In this document: one piece after another, positions 9,138-18,595 of the stretch
Numbering within the stretch: the first letter of the stretch is position 1
Layout of the letters: every line of letters starts with the position of its first letter
NCBI GenBank assembly: GCA_902589825.1
Contig: CACIUL010000003.1
Coordinates: 1-64,000, forward strand
Source of the DNA: an uncultured Verrucomicrobiota bacterium
Lineage (GTDB): Bacteria; Verrucomicrobiota; Verrucomicrobiia; Verrucomicrobiales; DEV007
DNA: 64,000 nucleotides
Reading direction: 5' to 3'
Notes under the pieces: generated by a model
The model's input: the letters and a program-made list of their open reading frames with translations, nothing else
The model's database searches: none
Told to the model about the DNA's origin: nothing
Position numbers and translations under genes: made by a program

Positions 9138-9231
9138 TGCCGTTAATTCATAAACAAGGAGGGCATCAAAATAAAGCACCTATTATTCCGGCTTATCCTG
9201 ATGCCCTCCAGCTACCTAGCTGAAATATTGG

Positions 9232-9999
9232 TTACTTTGTGGCAACCATGATGCGGTCAAAAGCGCTCCGGTAGGTCCAGGCATTTGATGTCATGCATTG
9301 GGACTTGGATGCACTGATGATGGCGTGCTTGAGCATCCTGCGATCCTGGGTGGAAACTGCAGATTCCGGCATAGCCATTAATGCATGCGCTGCTACTTCA
9401 TAGACAGCGGCGCATGCATGATGATTGCCATGATTGTAAAGCGGTGCGCCTTTCATAATCGCCAGACCAATAAGGTCGCGACCGGCACCGGTTTTCATGG
9501 CTTTCTTGGGGGATCTCTTTGGCGGCAGCAAAACGGCATCAATCACATGGATGATTCCGTTGCTGCATTCTATATCAGCCTTTGAGACTTTGGATTCATT
9601 CAGGAACAACGACTTACCCTTGACCGTAAGGTTGATTGTTTTCTTGTTCAGGGCTGTGGCTTTATCCAGTGTTACGGCCACTTTTGAGGGCACCTTGCCG
9701 CTTACGACATGATATGTGAGTACATCAATCAATTGCCGCTTATTCCCTGGCTTGAGTAGGTTTTCAATAGTTCCATGAGGCAATTTGGCAAAGGCTTGAT
9801 CCGTCGGAGCAAAAACAGTAAAAGGTCCGGCACCTTTCAAGGCATCAACCAAACCGGCTGATTTCAACGCGGCAGCCAGAGTCTTGAAGTTTCCAGCACC
9901 AACTGCCGTATCAATAATGTCTTTCTCTTTTGCAGAAGCAAAAGAGGCATTAATAAACAGGGACAATGCGGCAGCTGTTATCATTTTGTTAATTTTCAT
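9232..9999 (-). CDS. Secreted fasciclin-domain protein with C-terminal extension
   Basis: A 255-residue exported protein with a signal peptide (ITAAALSLFINASFASA). A single FAS1/fasciclin domain spans about residues 27-160, with the two family blocks FTVFAPTDQAFAKLP and DVLTYHVVSGKV and the closing GIIHVIDAVLLP. Residues 165-255 form an additional helical domain containing LIGLAIMKGAPLYNHGNHHACAAVYEV, with His and Cys clustered in NHHACA, reminiscent of an extension seen in other planctomycete and verrucomicrobial secreted proteins. FAS1 domains mediate adhesion or ligand binding at the cell surface. It is probably the first gene of the fasciclin-sigma-regulator cluster (gaps of 94 and about 120 bases). 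Confidence 0.85.
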   Translation of the reverse strand: MKINKMITAAALSLFINASFASAKEKDIIDTAVGAGNFKTLAAALKSAGLVDALKGAGPFTVFAPTDQAFAKLPHGTIENLLKPGNKRQLIDVLTYHVVSGKVPSKVAVTLDKATALNKKTINLTVKGKSLFLNESKVSKADIECSNGIIHVIDAVLLPPKRSPKKAMKTGAGRDLIGLAIMKGAPLYNHGNHHACAAVYEVAAHALMAMPESAVSTQDRRMLKHAIISASKSQCMTSNAWTYRSAFDRIMVATK

Positions 10000-10306
10000 A
10001 GCGAATGTGTGCCTTGTAGGTTAATCAGGTCTAATTTTGAATATGTTGTAGCTTCGTGCTGCGCATACCTTTCTTTACGCAGAGATTTCCGAGTTGGATT
10101 TAAAAGCGTGGGGAATTCCACCAATGAATAGACATCCGGTGTGCCCACTGAAATAACAGCATCTTTCCGGGCAGGTGACTCCCACATGCCATGTGCCCAA
10201 AAATGCGATATCCAGATACCGCTGTTAGGTAACCGCTTGCTTAGCGTCGAAAAAAAACACAGCGGTGACCGCCTAAACGTAAGCAATAAAATGGAAAGCC
10301 ATTAGA
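10000..10306. other. Intergenic region upstream of the fasciclin gene
   Basis: A stretch of 307 bases between the fasciclin start and the stop of the glycosidase-like gene, both on the minus strand. It should hold the promoter of the fasciclin-sigma cluster. A 96-codon minus-strand ORF (9996-10286) fills most of it but has no recognisable domain and an unusual Trp/Arg/Ser-rich composition, so it is not called. An imperfect inverted repeat (GGTAACCGC ... GCGGTGACC, 8 of 9 pairs) flanks an A8 tract near 10229-10273. On the minus strand this follows the glycosidase-like gene and could act in termination. Confidence 0.4.
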
Positions 10307-11872
10307 TCAAAGAAACCGGAATGAGTACAGCTTGGCGTTTTTCAGATGAAATTTCAGCCTGATCACCGTGCCCTTCAGGTCGGAGAGATCAGCCCCGGCA
10401 TTCCATTTGGGCTCCATGCGCAATTGATCGACATTGCCATAAACCCTGGCAGCCTCACCTGAAAAGGCAGGAAGCGGGTTACCCTGAGCATCAAGCAAAT
10501 CAACCCTCAACTGACCTGCGCTTGCGTCTACATTGATCTGGATCCTGTCACCTTTAAGCTCGAATGGCTTGGTCATCACGATTCCCGGTTTCTCCTTTGC
10601 CTGAAGATAAAAGAACCCATCGAGTCGAAGTTTAGCCAAGCCCAATCGGGCATCCCACTTTCGAGCACCCCAACGTTCATTGGTTCCGAGGTAATAGATC
10701 CAGTGCTCGTCCTGGTGCGTGATTATATTCGCCGGTGGACGAACACAATCTTTATCAAAACTACTGTCAGGGCCCCGGGGAATCAGGGTCTTGCGCGGAT
10801 AGGCTGCCACTTTGAAATCGAAATTGATCGCATCGCGCGACGGAGCCATGTAGAATTCCCACACGCCCTTTTCGTGACGTGTCTTGAAATCCTGCTTACC
10901 CTTTGGCACGGGCACATCAGTCGCCGCCAACACATCGGTGAGGGCGAACCATACGCCTTCATAATGCCAGATCGGAAAGGTGTGAATCTGACGTTCTGGC
11001 GTGCCCTTGCTGTTTGGGACTACACTCTGGTCAGGGTCATTCAGCAGAAACGTGGTCAAGGTCTTCCAAGCTGTTGGGTGATTCATCAAATCGTTGTCTT
11101 TGTCATGCACCATGACTCGGACACCTCGCAGTTCACCGACCCCCCCGCCGGCCCCGAAATCCTGACGACATAGCAATAGATAGCGTTTCCGGTTGGGATC
11201 CCAGGTGATTAGATTACTGAAGTCTGCAGCCCTGCCTGTTACCGGCCTGCCCCCGTTATAAGATTTCCACGTAATCCCGTCGACCGAATAATCTATACGT
11301 GTCTTGGTGCCGTGGTTACCCTGACCTCCGTAGGAGAAGTAAGCCGCCTTGTATTTCTCTGCATGGCCCCAGGGGAGGACCGGGTCGATCGTCACGGTGA
11401 TGCCGTCAAGCCCGCCTCCTGGATTGACAATCACTAGATTACTCTTGCCATCCTTGGATACCATCGGCTTGGTCCAATTGATACCGTCTTTCGACTCGGC
11501 GTAAGCCAAACCGCTGCCCTTGCGCTTGCTCGCCATATACCAGAGCCTAAACATCTCCTTATCTGGGTCCCAGTGCGGCGAAAAAAACCAGCAGAAAGTG
11601 GATTCTCCAAATTCGTAACCCGGCCCACCATCAGGACCGTCATGCACCTTGCCCGCCTGGAAGTCAGAGGGCAATGTCGGTTTCATCACCACGCCAAACT
11701 TGCGTGCCTGACCAACTTCAAGGGTTACATTTTCCTTACTTGAGATGACATGGTCATCAACAAAGAGCTGCTTGTTCAGGCCAACCTCAACGGCACTAGA
11801 GATCAATGGATAAACAAAAAAAACACCTAGCAGCAATATGAGCTGAGAAAACCTTCTGTTAACCGGATACAT
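10307..11872 (-). CDS. Secreted glycosidase-like beta-propeller protein
   Basis: A 521-residue exported protein; signal peptide LILLLGVFFVYPLISSA. After LNKQLFVDDHVI the sequence shows repeated propeller-like elements such as FRLWYMASKRKGSGLAYAES and KDGINWTKP, the (S/K)xDGxxW strand found in five-bladed GH43/GH32-like or sialidase-like propellers of PVC bacteria. A C-terminal beta-sandwich-like segment (GDRIQINVDASAGQLRVDLL) resembles the jelly-roll seen after such propellers. A catalytic acid triad cannot be assigned by eye, so hydrolase activity is inference. It is the last gene of the operon with DUF1552 (11-base gap) and DUF1592 genes. Confidence 0.7.
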   Translation of the reverse strand: MYPVNRRFSQLILLLGVFFVYPLISSAVEVGLNKQLFVDDHVISSKENVTLEVGQARKFGVVMKPTLPSDFQAGKVHDGPDGGPGYEFGESTFCWFFSPHWDPDKEMFRLWYMASKRKGSGLAYAESKDGINWTKPMVSKDGKSNLVIVNPGGGLDGITVTIDPVLPWGHAEKYKAAYFSYGGQGNHGTKTRIDYSVDGITWKSYNGGRPVTGRAADFSNLITWDPNRKRYLLLCRQDFGAGGGVGELRGVRVMVHDKDNDLMNHPTAWKTLTTFLLNDPDQSVVPNSKGTPERQIHTFPIWHYEGVWFALTDVLAATDVPVPKGKQDFKTRHEKGVWEFYMAPSRDAINFDFKVAAYPRKTLIPRGPDSSFDKDCVRPPANIITHQDEHWIYYLGTNERWGARKWDARLGLAKLRLDGFFYLQAKEKPGIVMTKPFELKGDRIQINVDASAGQLRVDLLDAQGNPLPAFSGEAARVYGNVDQLRMEPKWNAGADLSDLKGTVIRLKFHLKNAKLYSFRFL

Positions 11873-11883
11873 AATGAAACCTG

Positions 11884-13188
11884 TCAGACCTCCTCAAGCG
11901 GCATGGTTGCATCCCCGAAGGTCTCCGGCCGCACGTCCATCTTGTCCATCATGCTGAGATAGAGCCGGCACATCTGGCGATCGGCCTTTCCCAGGTAATC
12001 GAGGTTCTGGCCACCCTTGATCCTGCCCCCGCCGCCGCCCAGCATGACGACCGGAAGCTGGTTGGCATCATGGTTGCCGTGGATCATGCTCGAACACAGC
12101 ATCAACATCGAATTGTCCAGCAAGGTGCGTTCGCCTTCCTGGATTGAATCCATCCTGCGGGCAATGTAGGCCACCTGCTCCAGGAAGAACCGGTTTACTT
12201 TCAGCCAATCCTTGCTGTCGCTGTGCGAGAGCAGGTGGTGGATCATGTAATCGACCCCGAGGTGGGGAAAGCGCAGCGTGCCGTGGTCGTTGTTCAGCTT
12301 GAGGGTACAGACACGGGTTGTGTCAGTCTGGAAAGCCAGCACGAGAATGTCGCTCATCAGGCGCATGTGCTCGACGATGTCCTGCGGGTAGCCGTCTTTC
12401 GGCCGCGGAATGTTTGGCTTGGTTAAACTCGGACGCCAACCCTGCAGTTCCCCGCGCTGGCCGGCGTTCTCGATGCGTTTCTCCACTTCCCGAACCGAGT
12501 TCAGGTACTCGTCGAGCTTCTGCTGGTCTCGACGGCTGATCCCCCGCCGGAAATCGTGTGCATCCTCCAGCACCGCATCAAGGACACTCTTGTCGCCGCG
12601 CTGGGCGCGGTCTTTGAACAACTGGTCAAAGGCCAGTGCCGGATAAACCTCCAGTGGAGTCGGCGTCGTCGGACTGCTCCACGAAATATGTGAACTGTAG
12701 AGCATCGAGTAATTCTTGTGCACTGAGGGGTTCGCCTTTTCACAGCCTAATACCAGGCTTGGCACTTTGGTTTGATGCCCGACTCGCTGCGCGATGAGCT
12801 GGTCCACACTGGTGCCGCTGCGGATCGTGCCGCCAGACGCCAGCGGCGCCCCTGAAAGCAGGTTGCCGGTCTGTGAACTGTGGATGTTTCCCTTCAGGGC
12901 CTCAGCGTTATAAAGCCCGCGGATGAACACCATGTTTTCCCGGAATTCGTTCAGCGGCTCAAGGACCTTGCCAAGCTTCATCGACTTGCCTTCACCCTTG
13001 GCCCACCACTCATGTTTGTGGAAGCCACAGCCGGCGAACAGGATTGCCATCCGCGTCGGGGCTTGGCTGGCTTTGTTCCTGGTGGAAATTTCATCGCCCC
13101 ACACGCGCAGCGATTCCATCCAGGGTAACGCGATACTGACACCAATCCCGCGAAGCATGGTGCGACGGGAAAGTTGATATCCGGACAT
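11884..13188 (-). CDS. DUF1552 domain protein, Tat-exported
   Basis: Member of the DUF1552 family common in Planctomycetes and Verrucomicrobia. The start is set at 13188 because MSGYQLSRRTMLRGIGVSI is a twin-arginine signal (SRRTML); the longer ORF from 13269 would overlap the upstream gene. The body contains MAILFAGCGFHKHEWWAKGE, RSGTSVDQLIAQRVG and TRVCTLKLNNDHG, and ends with MKMDVRPETFGDATMPLEEV-like sequence typical of the family. The fold is related to alkaline-phosphatase-like DUF1501 proteins, but no activity is established. Genes for DUF1592/DUF1588 and DUF1552 proteins are usually adjacent, as here, implying a joint periplasmic function. Confidence 0.88.
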   Translation of the reverse strand: MSGYQLSRRTMLRGIGVSIALPWMESLRVWGDEISTRNKASQAPTRMAILFAGCGFHKHEWWAKGEGKSMKLGKVLEPLNEFRENMVFIRGLYNAEALKGNIHSSQTGNLLSGAPLASGGTIRSGTSVDQLIAQRVGHQTKVPSLVLGCEKANPSVHKNYSMLYSSHISWSSPTTPTPLEVYPALAFDQLFKDRAQRGDKSVLDAVLEDAHDFRRGISRRDQQKLDEYLNSVREVEKRIENAGQRGELQGWRPSLTKPNIPRPKDGYPQDIVEHMRLMSDILVLAFQTDTTRVCTLKLNNDHGTLRFPHLGVDYMIHHLLSHSDSKDWLKVNRFFLEQVAYIARRMDSIQEGERTLLDNSMLMLCSSMIHGNHDANQLPVVMLGGGGGRIKGGQNLDYLGKADRQMCRLYLSMMDKMDVRPETFGDATMPLEEV

Positions 13189-13232
13189 TATTTTTTCCTC
13201 GAATTGTGGTGTCTTGCAGTGGTGACTGTCAA

Positions 13233-16200
13233 TCAGTCTTGGTTGTTGTCTCTTCCTCTGATCTCGCAAAATTGCCGACTATTGACAATCATTTCGACTG
13301 CTACGCTGAAACGGTAACCGTTGCCGGCGAGTTTAGCAATTATCATGTCGATCAGTGGCTCATCGGAAAGCTGAGACTCACGGCCAAGTGCATAGCCAAG
13401 CAGTTTACGACAGAACTGCCGCACGACATCCTCACGTCGGTCTTCAGCCAGGTAGTCACGCAAGCCCCGAAGACCCTCGATTTCCTTGCCTCCCGGCAAC
13501 GTGGTCCTGGTGTCCGCGACCTGTGGCCGTAATCGGCCAATGGCATCGTAATGTTCCAGAGCGAAACCATAAGGATCAATCCTGGCATGACACTTGGCAC
13601 ACGCCTCCACCGAACTATGCTTCTCGATCAACTGCCGGGCCGTCAGTCCGGTTGGCACTTCCTCCGGCAAGTCAGGAACACCGGCAGGCGGACGGGGCAG
13701 CCGTTCGCCTAGCAGCGTTTCAAATACCCAGTTACCCCGGAGAATCGGGCTGGTACGAGACGCGCCGGATTGGCTGGCAAGAACAGTTGCCATGCCCAGA
13801 ACGCCACCGCGTCCCTTTTCTCGGATACCTTCCACTCGCCGCCACTGCGGCCCGCTCACTCCCCCGATGTCGTAGTGTTTCGCCAGCGCTTCGTTCAGGA
13901 AGGTGTGATCTGCACTAAGCAAGGAAAGAATCGAACCGTCATTGCGGAACATGTCTTCAAAGAAGCGCACGATTTCCTCATACATATCGCTCCGGAGCTT
14001 AGCAAACTCGGGATAGATCCTTTCGTTCTTATCGTCATTCCGGTCAAAATCGCGTACGTGCAGCCATTGGCAGGCAAAATGGATTGCGAGGCGCCGAATA
14101 CGGGAATCCTTCAGCATCCGCCGCGCCTGTTCGATGACCACCTCCCCATCGGCAAGCTTGCCAGCAAGCGCGATGCGACGCAATTCAGCATCCGGCATCG
14201 ATGACCAGAGGAAATAGCTCATCCGGTTCGCCAGTTCCAGGCCCCTAACAGGCGCAGCCTTCCCGCCCGGTGCCGGTTGTTCCTTGCGGTAGAGAAACGC
14301 CGGCGAAGTCAACACCCGCGCGATCATCAGTCGAATCGCCTCCTCATGCGCAATACCACTCTCACGCAACTGTCCATACAGACCGCGCAACCCCTGTTTC
14401 TCGGAATCAATAAGCGGTCTGCGCCAGGCTCGATCGGCAAGCTGCGCCACCGCCTCAACGTGCATCGGCTCGACAGCAACAAGCCGCTTGCGAAAAGCCT
14501 CTGCCCGACCATTTACAGAGTTCACATGGGGCGCCCAGGCCTTGACCAGATCGGGACGATCCTGAGTTGCAAATTCCCTAATCTGCTCAAAAGCAACCTG
14601 GTATTTCAGCGGTTCACGTGCCACGTAAAACAATTCATCCCACAACCGATCGAGTTCGGCAGCCTGCCTGTCATCCAGCATCAACCGTTTCAGGTGGTCA
14701 TCCTCGCGGTGAAAGAGCGTCAGCGTGACAACCTGGTCGACCGGGACGATACGGGCATAGCAGAGTGCCGGTGGAAACAGGTTGCGAAAGCGGCTGACCG
14801 GCCCCTCCATACGCTCCCGCACCTGGCTCCCCTCACGAATCAGGATTGGATCGTTCACTGAAACATCCAGATCTGCAGGCTTAGTCGCCAGGATTTGCAC
14901 CTGGGCACTGCCATCATGTCCGTGCCTCGGGTCCAGTTCCGCCATGCCGACCAGTTCTCGGCCCCTGGCCAGTTCCGCCGGAACACGAAATTCGATGACC
15001 TCAGGGGCCAGAACCACCAGGTCAGCCGAATCGACAACGTGCCCCAGCGGATGTTGGCCAAAGCGTATCCCCGGTTTCAAATCCTTTTGCAAGGCCGGCA
15101 AATCAATCGGAACCGTCAGCGTGCGCAACTGCCGCTGCAATATCGTATCAGGTGAGTTAGCATCTTCCCGTATCTTTCCCGTGGCCAGTTCCTGCACCTG
15201 CCGTGCCAGTTCACTGCGTCTCACTTCACTCTCTTCGGTGAGCCACTCTGCAAGGATCGAACCAGTAGGCACGGTGACAATGGGCGCACTGCCTTTATCA
15301 ACCTTCACCATTTCACCCTGATAAAAATGCCACGTGCCCTCGTTGCCGTGGCTGTCAGCGTGAGGGTTGCCATCGTGAAGATCCGATGACACATCCCTTG
15401 CAAGGTTCCAGACCCGTTTCGCACCGTCAACCTCGGTAACAATGAGAGTGATAGACGTCAGGTCGCAGGTATGTCCACCTTCTCTCGGCCCAACCAAAAA
15501 TGACAGCAATTCTCCCTTGCCAATCGCAACGGTTATCGGCTTCATCGTGGCCGAGCCACGAACATCGTATTCACCTTTCCACAACGTGCCAACCTTCCCG
15601 GCAACGCGATGCTGCAGCAACCATTCCACTCCGTTACCGCAATCATAATGAGCATCGGCAATACTGGCCTGGACGCGTACCACACCATCAATCGGGCTTT
15701 GCCAACCCACGGCGGCATAATGGGTCGGGGTCGGATGAACCACCACCGAGTGAGCCTTTGCCAGACCGGGAATACGCTCATCTTTGTCCGAGGAGTTTGC
15801 AATCACGGCGGGCAGGGAGTCCGGTCTCGTCGCTGCCCAGCCGGCAATCCCCTTTCGACTGCTGGTTTTTTTCGTCAGGTGACCTTCAACCCTTACAGCA
15901 CTGCTACGTCCGATGCCCAGATAGTCCAGCCACACCTTGAGGGTATCGGCATCAACCTTGTGTTCCGCTGCAACCTTGGCGACACCGCTCTCGGTTTTAA
16001 CGCTACGAGCCGCAGCGAGATAACTGGCAGTATGTCCAAGCATCTCAAGTCGCAACCTGTCTATGCGTTCCTGCAATCCCGCCACGTCCCGTAATACCAG
16101 CGGTGGGCGCCCGCCACCTTCCAGGCGCAGGTTCTTCCAGACGACATAATCGTGGTCATTCCCGTCACCCGCGTCACCCGTGGCGAGGTGGAAGACGGTG

Positions 16201-17351
16201 TCCTTGCCATCTGATGCTACGGGCAGCTGCCATTTCAGGCCCTGACCCGTTGCGAAGAGGGTCTTGACCCCAACCTCCTCCATCCATCGTGGCGGTGCAC
16301 CATCACGACCAATGTGCCCGATCGAATTGAATTTCCACAGCTTCTTCTGTGCCTGCTCGATTTGCGCCACCAGTCCTGAGGGATCATGCGACTCCGTCTT
16401 ACGCCATCGCTCCCGCAAGCTGCCAAGCAGCGTGTCGTCATTCGGCTTTTTCGCTGAAAGAGCCTGCCACAGCCTCAGAAAATATTTGGCATTCAGCTCA
16501 CCTTCATCTGCCACGGCTTGAATGGTTTTCGTGCCACTTTCCAGTGCCTCGCGATGCACAAGCGTCGCCGCCAGATAGCTTGCCAACGGAAGCCGTCCTC
16601 CCTGGTTCGTAGTGAACCTGATCCCGTGAAGATTTACGCCGGAACCGCCACCGTCCTCCGTGAACTGACGATAAAAGGCCTGGATGCTGGTAAGCAGCTC
16701 ATCGGTTTGATCACGTTCTGTCGTGTAAGGGGAAAACCGGATCCCTTCCGGGGTGAGCACGGCGTGGGCGGCAATCTCCTTGGCGGCATCAAGGTATTTG
16801 GTCAACAAAGCCGGTGACATGACCTGCGCAGCTCCTGTGTTCGTAAATCCCTCACCCGCTGCCCCATCGACTGGAAACTGGCGTGTCGGATCAAGGGATT
16901 CAATCCCAGTGAGATCCCGGACAGTATAGTTATACTCCGCGTTATTTAATCGCTTCAGGATAACCCTGCCGGGATCGCCCGCGCGCAAGCGCGCCTCCGC
17001 GGCAAGAAAACCCTGCACCCAGTGCTCAAGTTGTCGTCGCTGCCCAGCATCCGGTTGCTCGGATTTCCTCGGCGGCATCTGTCTGCTGGAAAGCATTTCA
17101 GCCACCTTGATCCAGACCTTTGTAGCCCGCCGGATATCGGCAACTTCCTTAAATGAATCAAGGTCGATATCGGCCTCGGAATCCTCACCTGAATGGCACT
17201 CGAAACAATATTGGCTGAGCAACGGCCTGATCTCGCTACCATATGTGCTTTCCAATGTATCCTGCTGCCCATATACAACACCCGACAGGAAGACACTGCC
17301 TGAAAGGCCCCATAACAAGACAGCATGAACGCAACAGTATCGAAAAACCAT
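13233..17351 (-). CDS. DUF1587/1592/1588/1585 planctomycete-type cytochrome protein
   Basis: A giant secreted protein of about 1372 residues. The start at 17351 (MVFRYCCVHAVLLWGLSG) gives a clean signal peptide. Order: haem-type CFECH at about 60-64 of the longer ORF, DUF1587 (LKRLNNAEYNYTVRDLTGI), a long middle segment with carbohydrate-binding-like beta regions, DUF1595 (DRAWRRPLIDSEKQGLRGLY), DUF1592 (LANRMSYFLWSSMPDAELRR), DUF1588 (SGASRTSPILRGNWVFETLL) with a second CxxCH (CAKCH), and DUF1585 (FCRKLLGYALGRESQLSD). Two CxxCH motifs support c-type haem binding. The role is unknown in the family; a periplasmic oxidoreductase linked to polysaccharide breakdown has been suggested. First gene of the DUF1592-DUF1552-propeller operon. 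Confidence 0.9.
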   Translation of the reverse strand: MVFRYCCVHAVLLWGLSGSVFLSGVVYGQQDTLESTYGSEIRPLLSQYCFECHSGEDSEADIDLDSFKEVADIRRATKVWIKVAEMLSSRQMPPRKSEQPDAGQRRQLEHWVQGFLAAEARLRAGDPGRVILKRLNNAEYNYTVRDLTGIESLDPTRQFPVDGAAGEGFTNTGAAQVMSPALLTKYLDAAKEIAAHAVLTPEGIRFSPYTTERDQTDELLTSIQAFYRQFTEDGGGSGVNLHGIRFTTNQGGRLPLASYLAATLVHREALESGTKTIQAVADEGELNAKYFLRLWQALSAKKPNDDTLLGSLRERWRKTESHDPSGLVAQIEQAQKKLWKFNSIGHIGRDGAPPRWMEEVGVKTLFATGQGLKWQLPVASDGKDTVFHLATGDAGDGNDHDYVVWKNLRLEGGGRPPLVLRDVAGLQERIDRLRLEMLGHTASYLAAARSVKTESGVAKVAAEHKVDADTLKVWLDYLGIGRSSAVRVEGHLTKKTSSRKGIAGWAATRPDSLPAVIANSSDKDERIPGLAKAHSVVVHPTPTHYAAVGWQSPIDGVVRVQASIADAHYDCGNGVEWLLQHRVAGKVGTLWKGEYDVRGSATMKPITVAIGKGELLSFLVGPREGGHTCDLTSITLIVTEVDGAKRVWNLARDVSSDLHDGNPHADSHGNEGTWHFYQGEMVKVDKGSAPIVTVPTGSILAEWLTEESEVRRSELARQVQELATGKIREDANSPDTILQRQLRTLTVPIDLPALQKDLKPGIRFGQHPLGHVVDSADLVVLAPEVIEFRVPAELARGRELVGMAELDPRHGHDGSAQVQILATKPADLDVSVNDPILIREGSQVRERMEGPVSRFRNLFPPALCYARIVPVDQVVTLTLFHREDDHLKRLMLDDRQAAELDRLWDELFYVAREPLKYQVAFEQIREFATQDRPDLVKAWAPHVNSVNGRAEAFRKRLVAVEPMHVEAVAQLADRAWRRPLIDSEKQGLRGLYGQLRESGIAHEEAIRLMIARVLTSPAFLYRKEQPAPGGKAAPVRGLELANRMSYFLWSSMPDAELRRIALAGKLADGEVVIEQARRMLKDSRIRRLAIHFACQWLHVRDFDRNDDKNERIYPEFAKLRSDMYEEIVRFFEDMFRNDGSILSLLSADHTFLNEALAKHYDIGGVSGPQWRRVEGIREKGRGGVLGMATVLASQSGASRTSPILRGNWVFETLLGERLPRPPAGVPDLPEEVPTGLTARQLIEKHSSVEACAKCHARIDPYGFALEHYDAIGRLRPQVADTRTTLPGGKEIEGLRGLRDYLAEDRREDVVRQFCRKLLGYALGRESQLSDEPLIDMIIAKLAGNGYRFSVAVEMIVNSRQFCEIRGRDNNQD

Positions 17352-17491
17352 TCTCCCTTCAGACACGCTTAAATACCCTACCAATACGACCGATCTTTAT
17401 ACAATAAATAAGTATCACCCGTCATTTAGTGATCACCTTTTGCCCTGCAGACTTGCAGTGAAAGGAATTTTGCCCCACAATCCACGCCATC

Positions 17492-18508
17492 ATGGCAGAA
17501 CAAATCACTCTCAAAGCAAATGTCGAACTGGGCGTTGTCCCCACCCACATCAAATTTGTCGGCGGCCTCGTGCCCGACGACGAAGGACGCCTGCCCCGGA
17601 CTGAAGACGGGGACCTCATTGTTGTCAACGAGATGGCAAGGCTTATTGAGCTATCACCGGTAAAGATTGCCAGTGCACAAATTACCGTCTTCCCGGGAGT
17701 GGACGAGGGTGATACAGAGGACATGATCACGGGCCTTCGTGCCCTGGGCCTGGCCGTTCACCTGATGCTGATGGTCGGCGGAGCTGACCCGATGAATCCG
17801 GATGATGAGGACAAGGTGGTGGAAATGCTCAAGGCCGGGCTTGAAGTGGCCAAGAAATACGGCATCGAGCAGGTCGCATCAACTTCCATCGAGGAATGGA
17901 TGCAGGAAGGAGCAACACCAAAGACCGGGGAGGATTTCGCTGCCGCCGTGGCGCAGGATGCCAAGGTGCATATCCGTGCTGTTCAGGAGAGCGGAGCCAT
18001 GGACGCAGGAATCAAGCACTGGCACATCGAGTTCTTGCGCGGCGGCGAATTCCAGACATTTACCGACGTAGCCAAGTGCTGGGAAGTCGTCAAGGCCGCC
18101 AATGAAGTCCTTGGCCGGAAATTCTTCCGTGTCATGGTCGATGCTGCCCACTGTGGCGACTCCGATCTTTCGATCCCTGAGAATGAGGCGCTGATCACGG
18201 AGATTGCTGAATCCGATGAATTCAGCATGTTCCATGCCTCGGCAAAAACCACGCGGGGATGCCTGTCCACTGATGACGGATGGATTGGCGCACTCCTGGG
18301 GGCTGCCGCCAGGTCAGGCAAGCTTGAATTTGTCTTCGTTGAACTCTTCCACCACGAGGATCCCGCCCTGGAGGCGCTCCGCCAGCTGGACAGCGGCCAC
18401 GGGATTGATACCACTGATGGCAGGAGCTACAGCGAGGCTGTCGTGGACGGGCTTGTTGATGTCGCCCGTCGACTAAACAACCTGGTCACACGCGGGCATC
18501 TTGGCTGA
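17492..18508 (+). CDS. Xylose isomerase-like TIM-barrel protein
   Basis: A 338-residue cytosolic protein with no signal peptide. Alternating helix and strand segments fit a TIM barrel of the sugar isomerase/epimerase (AP endonuclease 2-like) superfamily. Candidate metal ligands occur in barrel order: Glu in HWHIEFLRGGEF, Asp/His in MVDAAHCGDSD, His in FHASAKTTRG and Glu in FVFVELFHHED. This E-D-H-E order is typical of divalent-metal isomerases. The substrate is not known. It stands alone, divergent from the DUF1592 operon and convergent with the NHL gene. No strong Shine-Dalgarno sequence precedes the ATG. Confidence 0.65.
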   Translation: MAEQITLKANVELGVVPTHIKFVGGLVPDDEGRLPRTEDGDLIVVNEMARLIELSPVKIASAQITVFPGVDEGDTEDMITGLRALGLAVHLMLMVGGADPMNPDDEDKVVEMLKAGLEVAKKYGIEQVASTSIEEWMQEGATPKTGEDFAAAVAQDAKVHIRAVQESGAMDAGIKHWHIEFLRGGEFQTFTDVAKCWEVVKAANEVLGRKFFRVMVDAAHCGDSDLSIPENEALITEIAESDEFSMFHASAKTTRGCLSTDDGWIGALLGAAARSGKLEFVFVELFHHEDPALEALRQLDSGHGIDTTDGRSYSEAVVDGLVDVARRLNNLVTRGHLG

Positions 18509-18531
18509 CAGAACAATTTTATTGCCTCTTT

Positions 18532-18550
18532 GCAGGAATACCTTTCCTGC
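18532..18550. terminator. Small hairpin between convergent genes
   Basis: A perfect 7-bp stem GCAGGAA / TTCCTGC with a 5-base loop lies between the convergent TIM-barrel gene and the NHL gene. There is no T run after the stem on either strand, so a Rho-independent terminator is only possible, not shown. Confidence 0.3.
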
Positions 18551-18595
18551 TGAAACGTTTCACACAGCTGGTATCAACTGGCCTGCTGCAAGGCT

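Noticed and set aside
10226-10282. GTTAGGT and GCCTAAAC resembling integron attC core sites
   Set aside because: The two boxes are in the wrong order for attC, one has an extra A, and no integrase or cassette genes are present.
9996-10286. 96-codon minus-strand ORF upstream of the fasciclin gene
   Set aside because: No domain, odd composition, and it fills what should be a promoter region.
13355-13918. 187-codon plus-strand ORF inside the DUF1592 gene
   Set aside because: Antisense to a well-supported gene and without family motifs.
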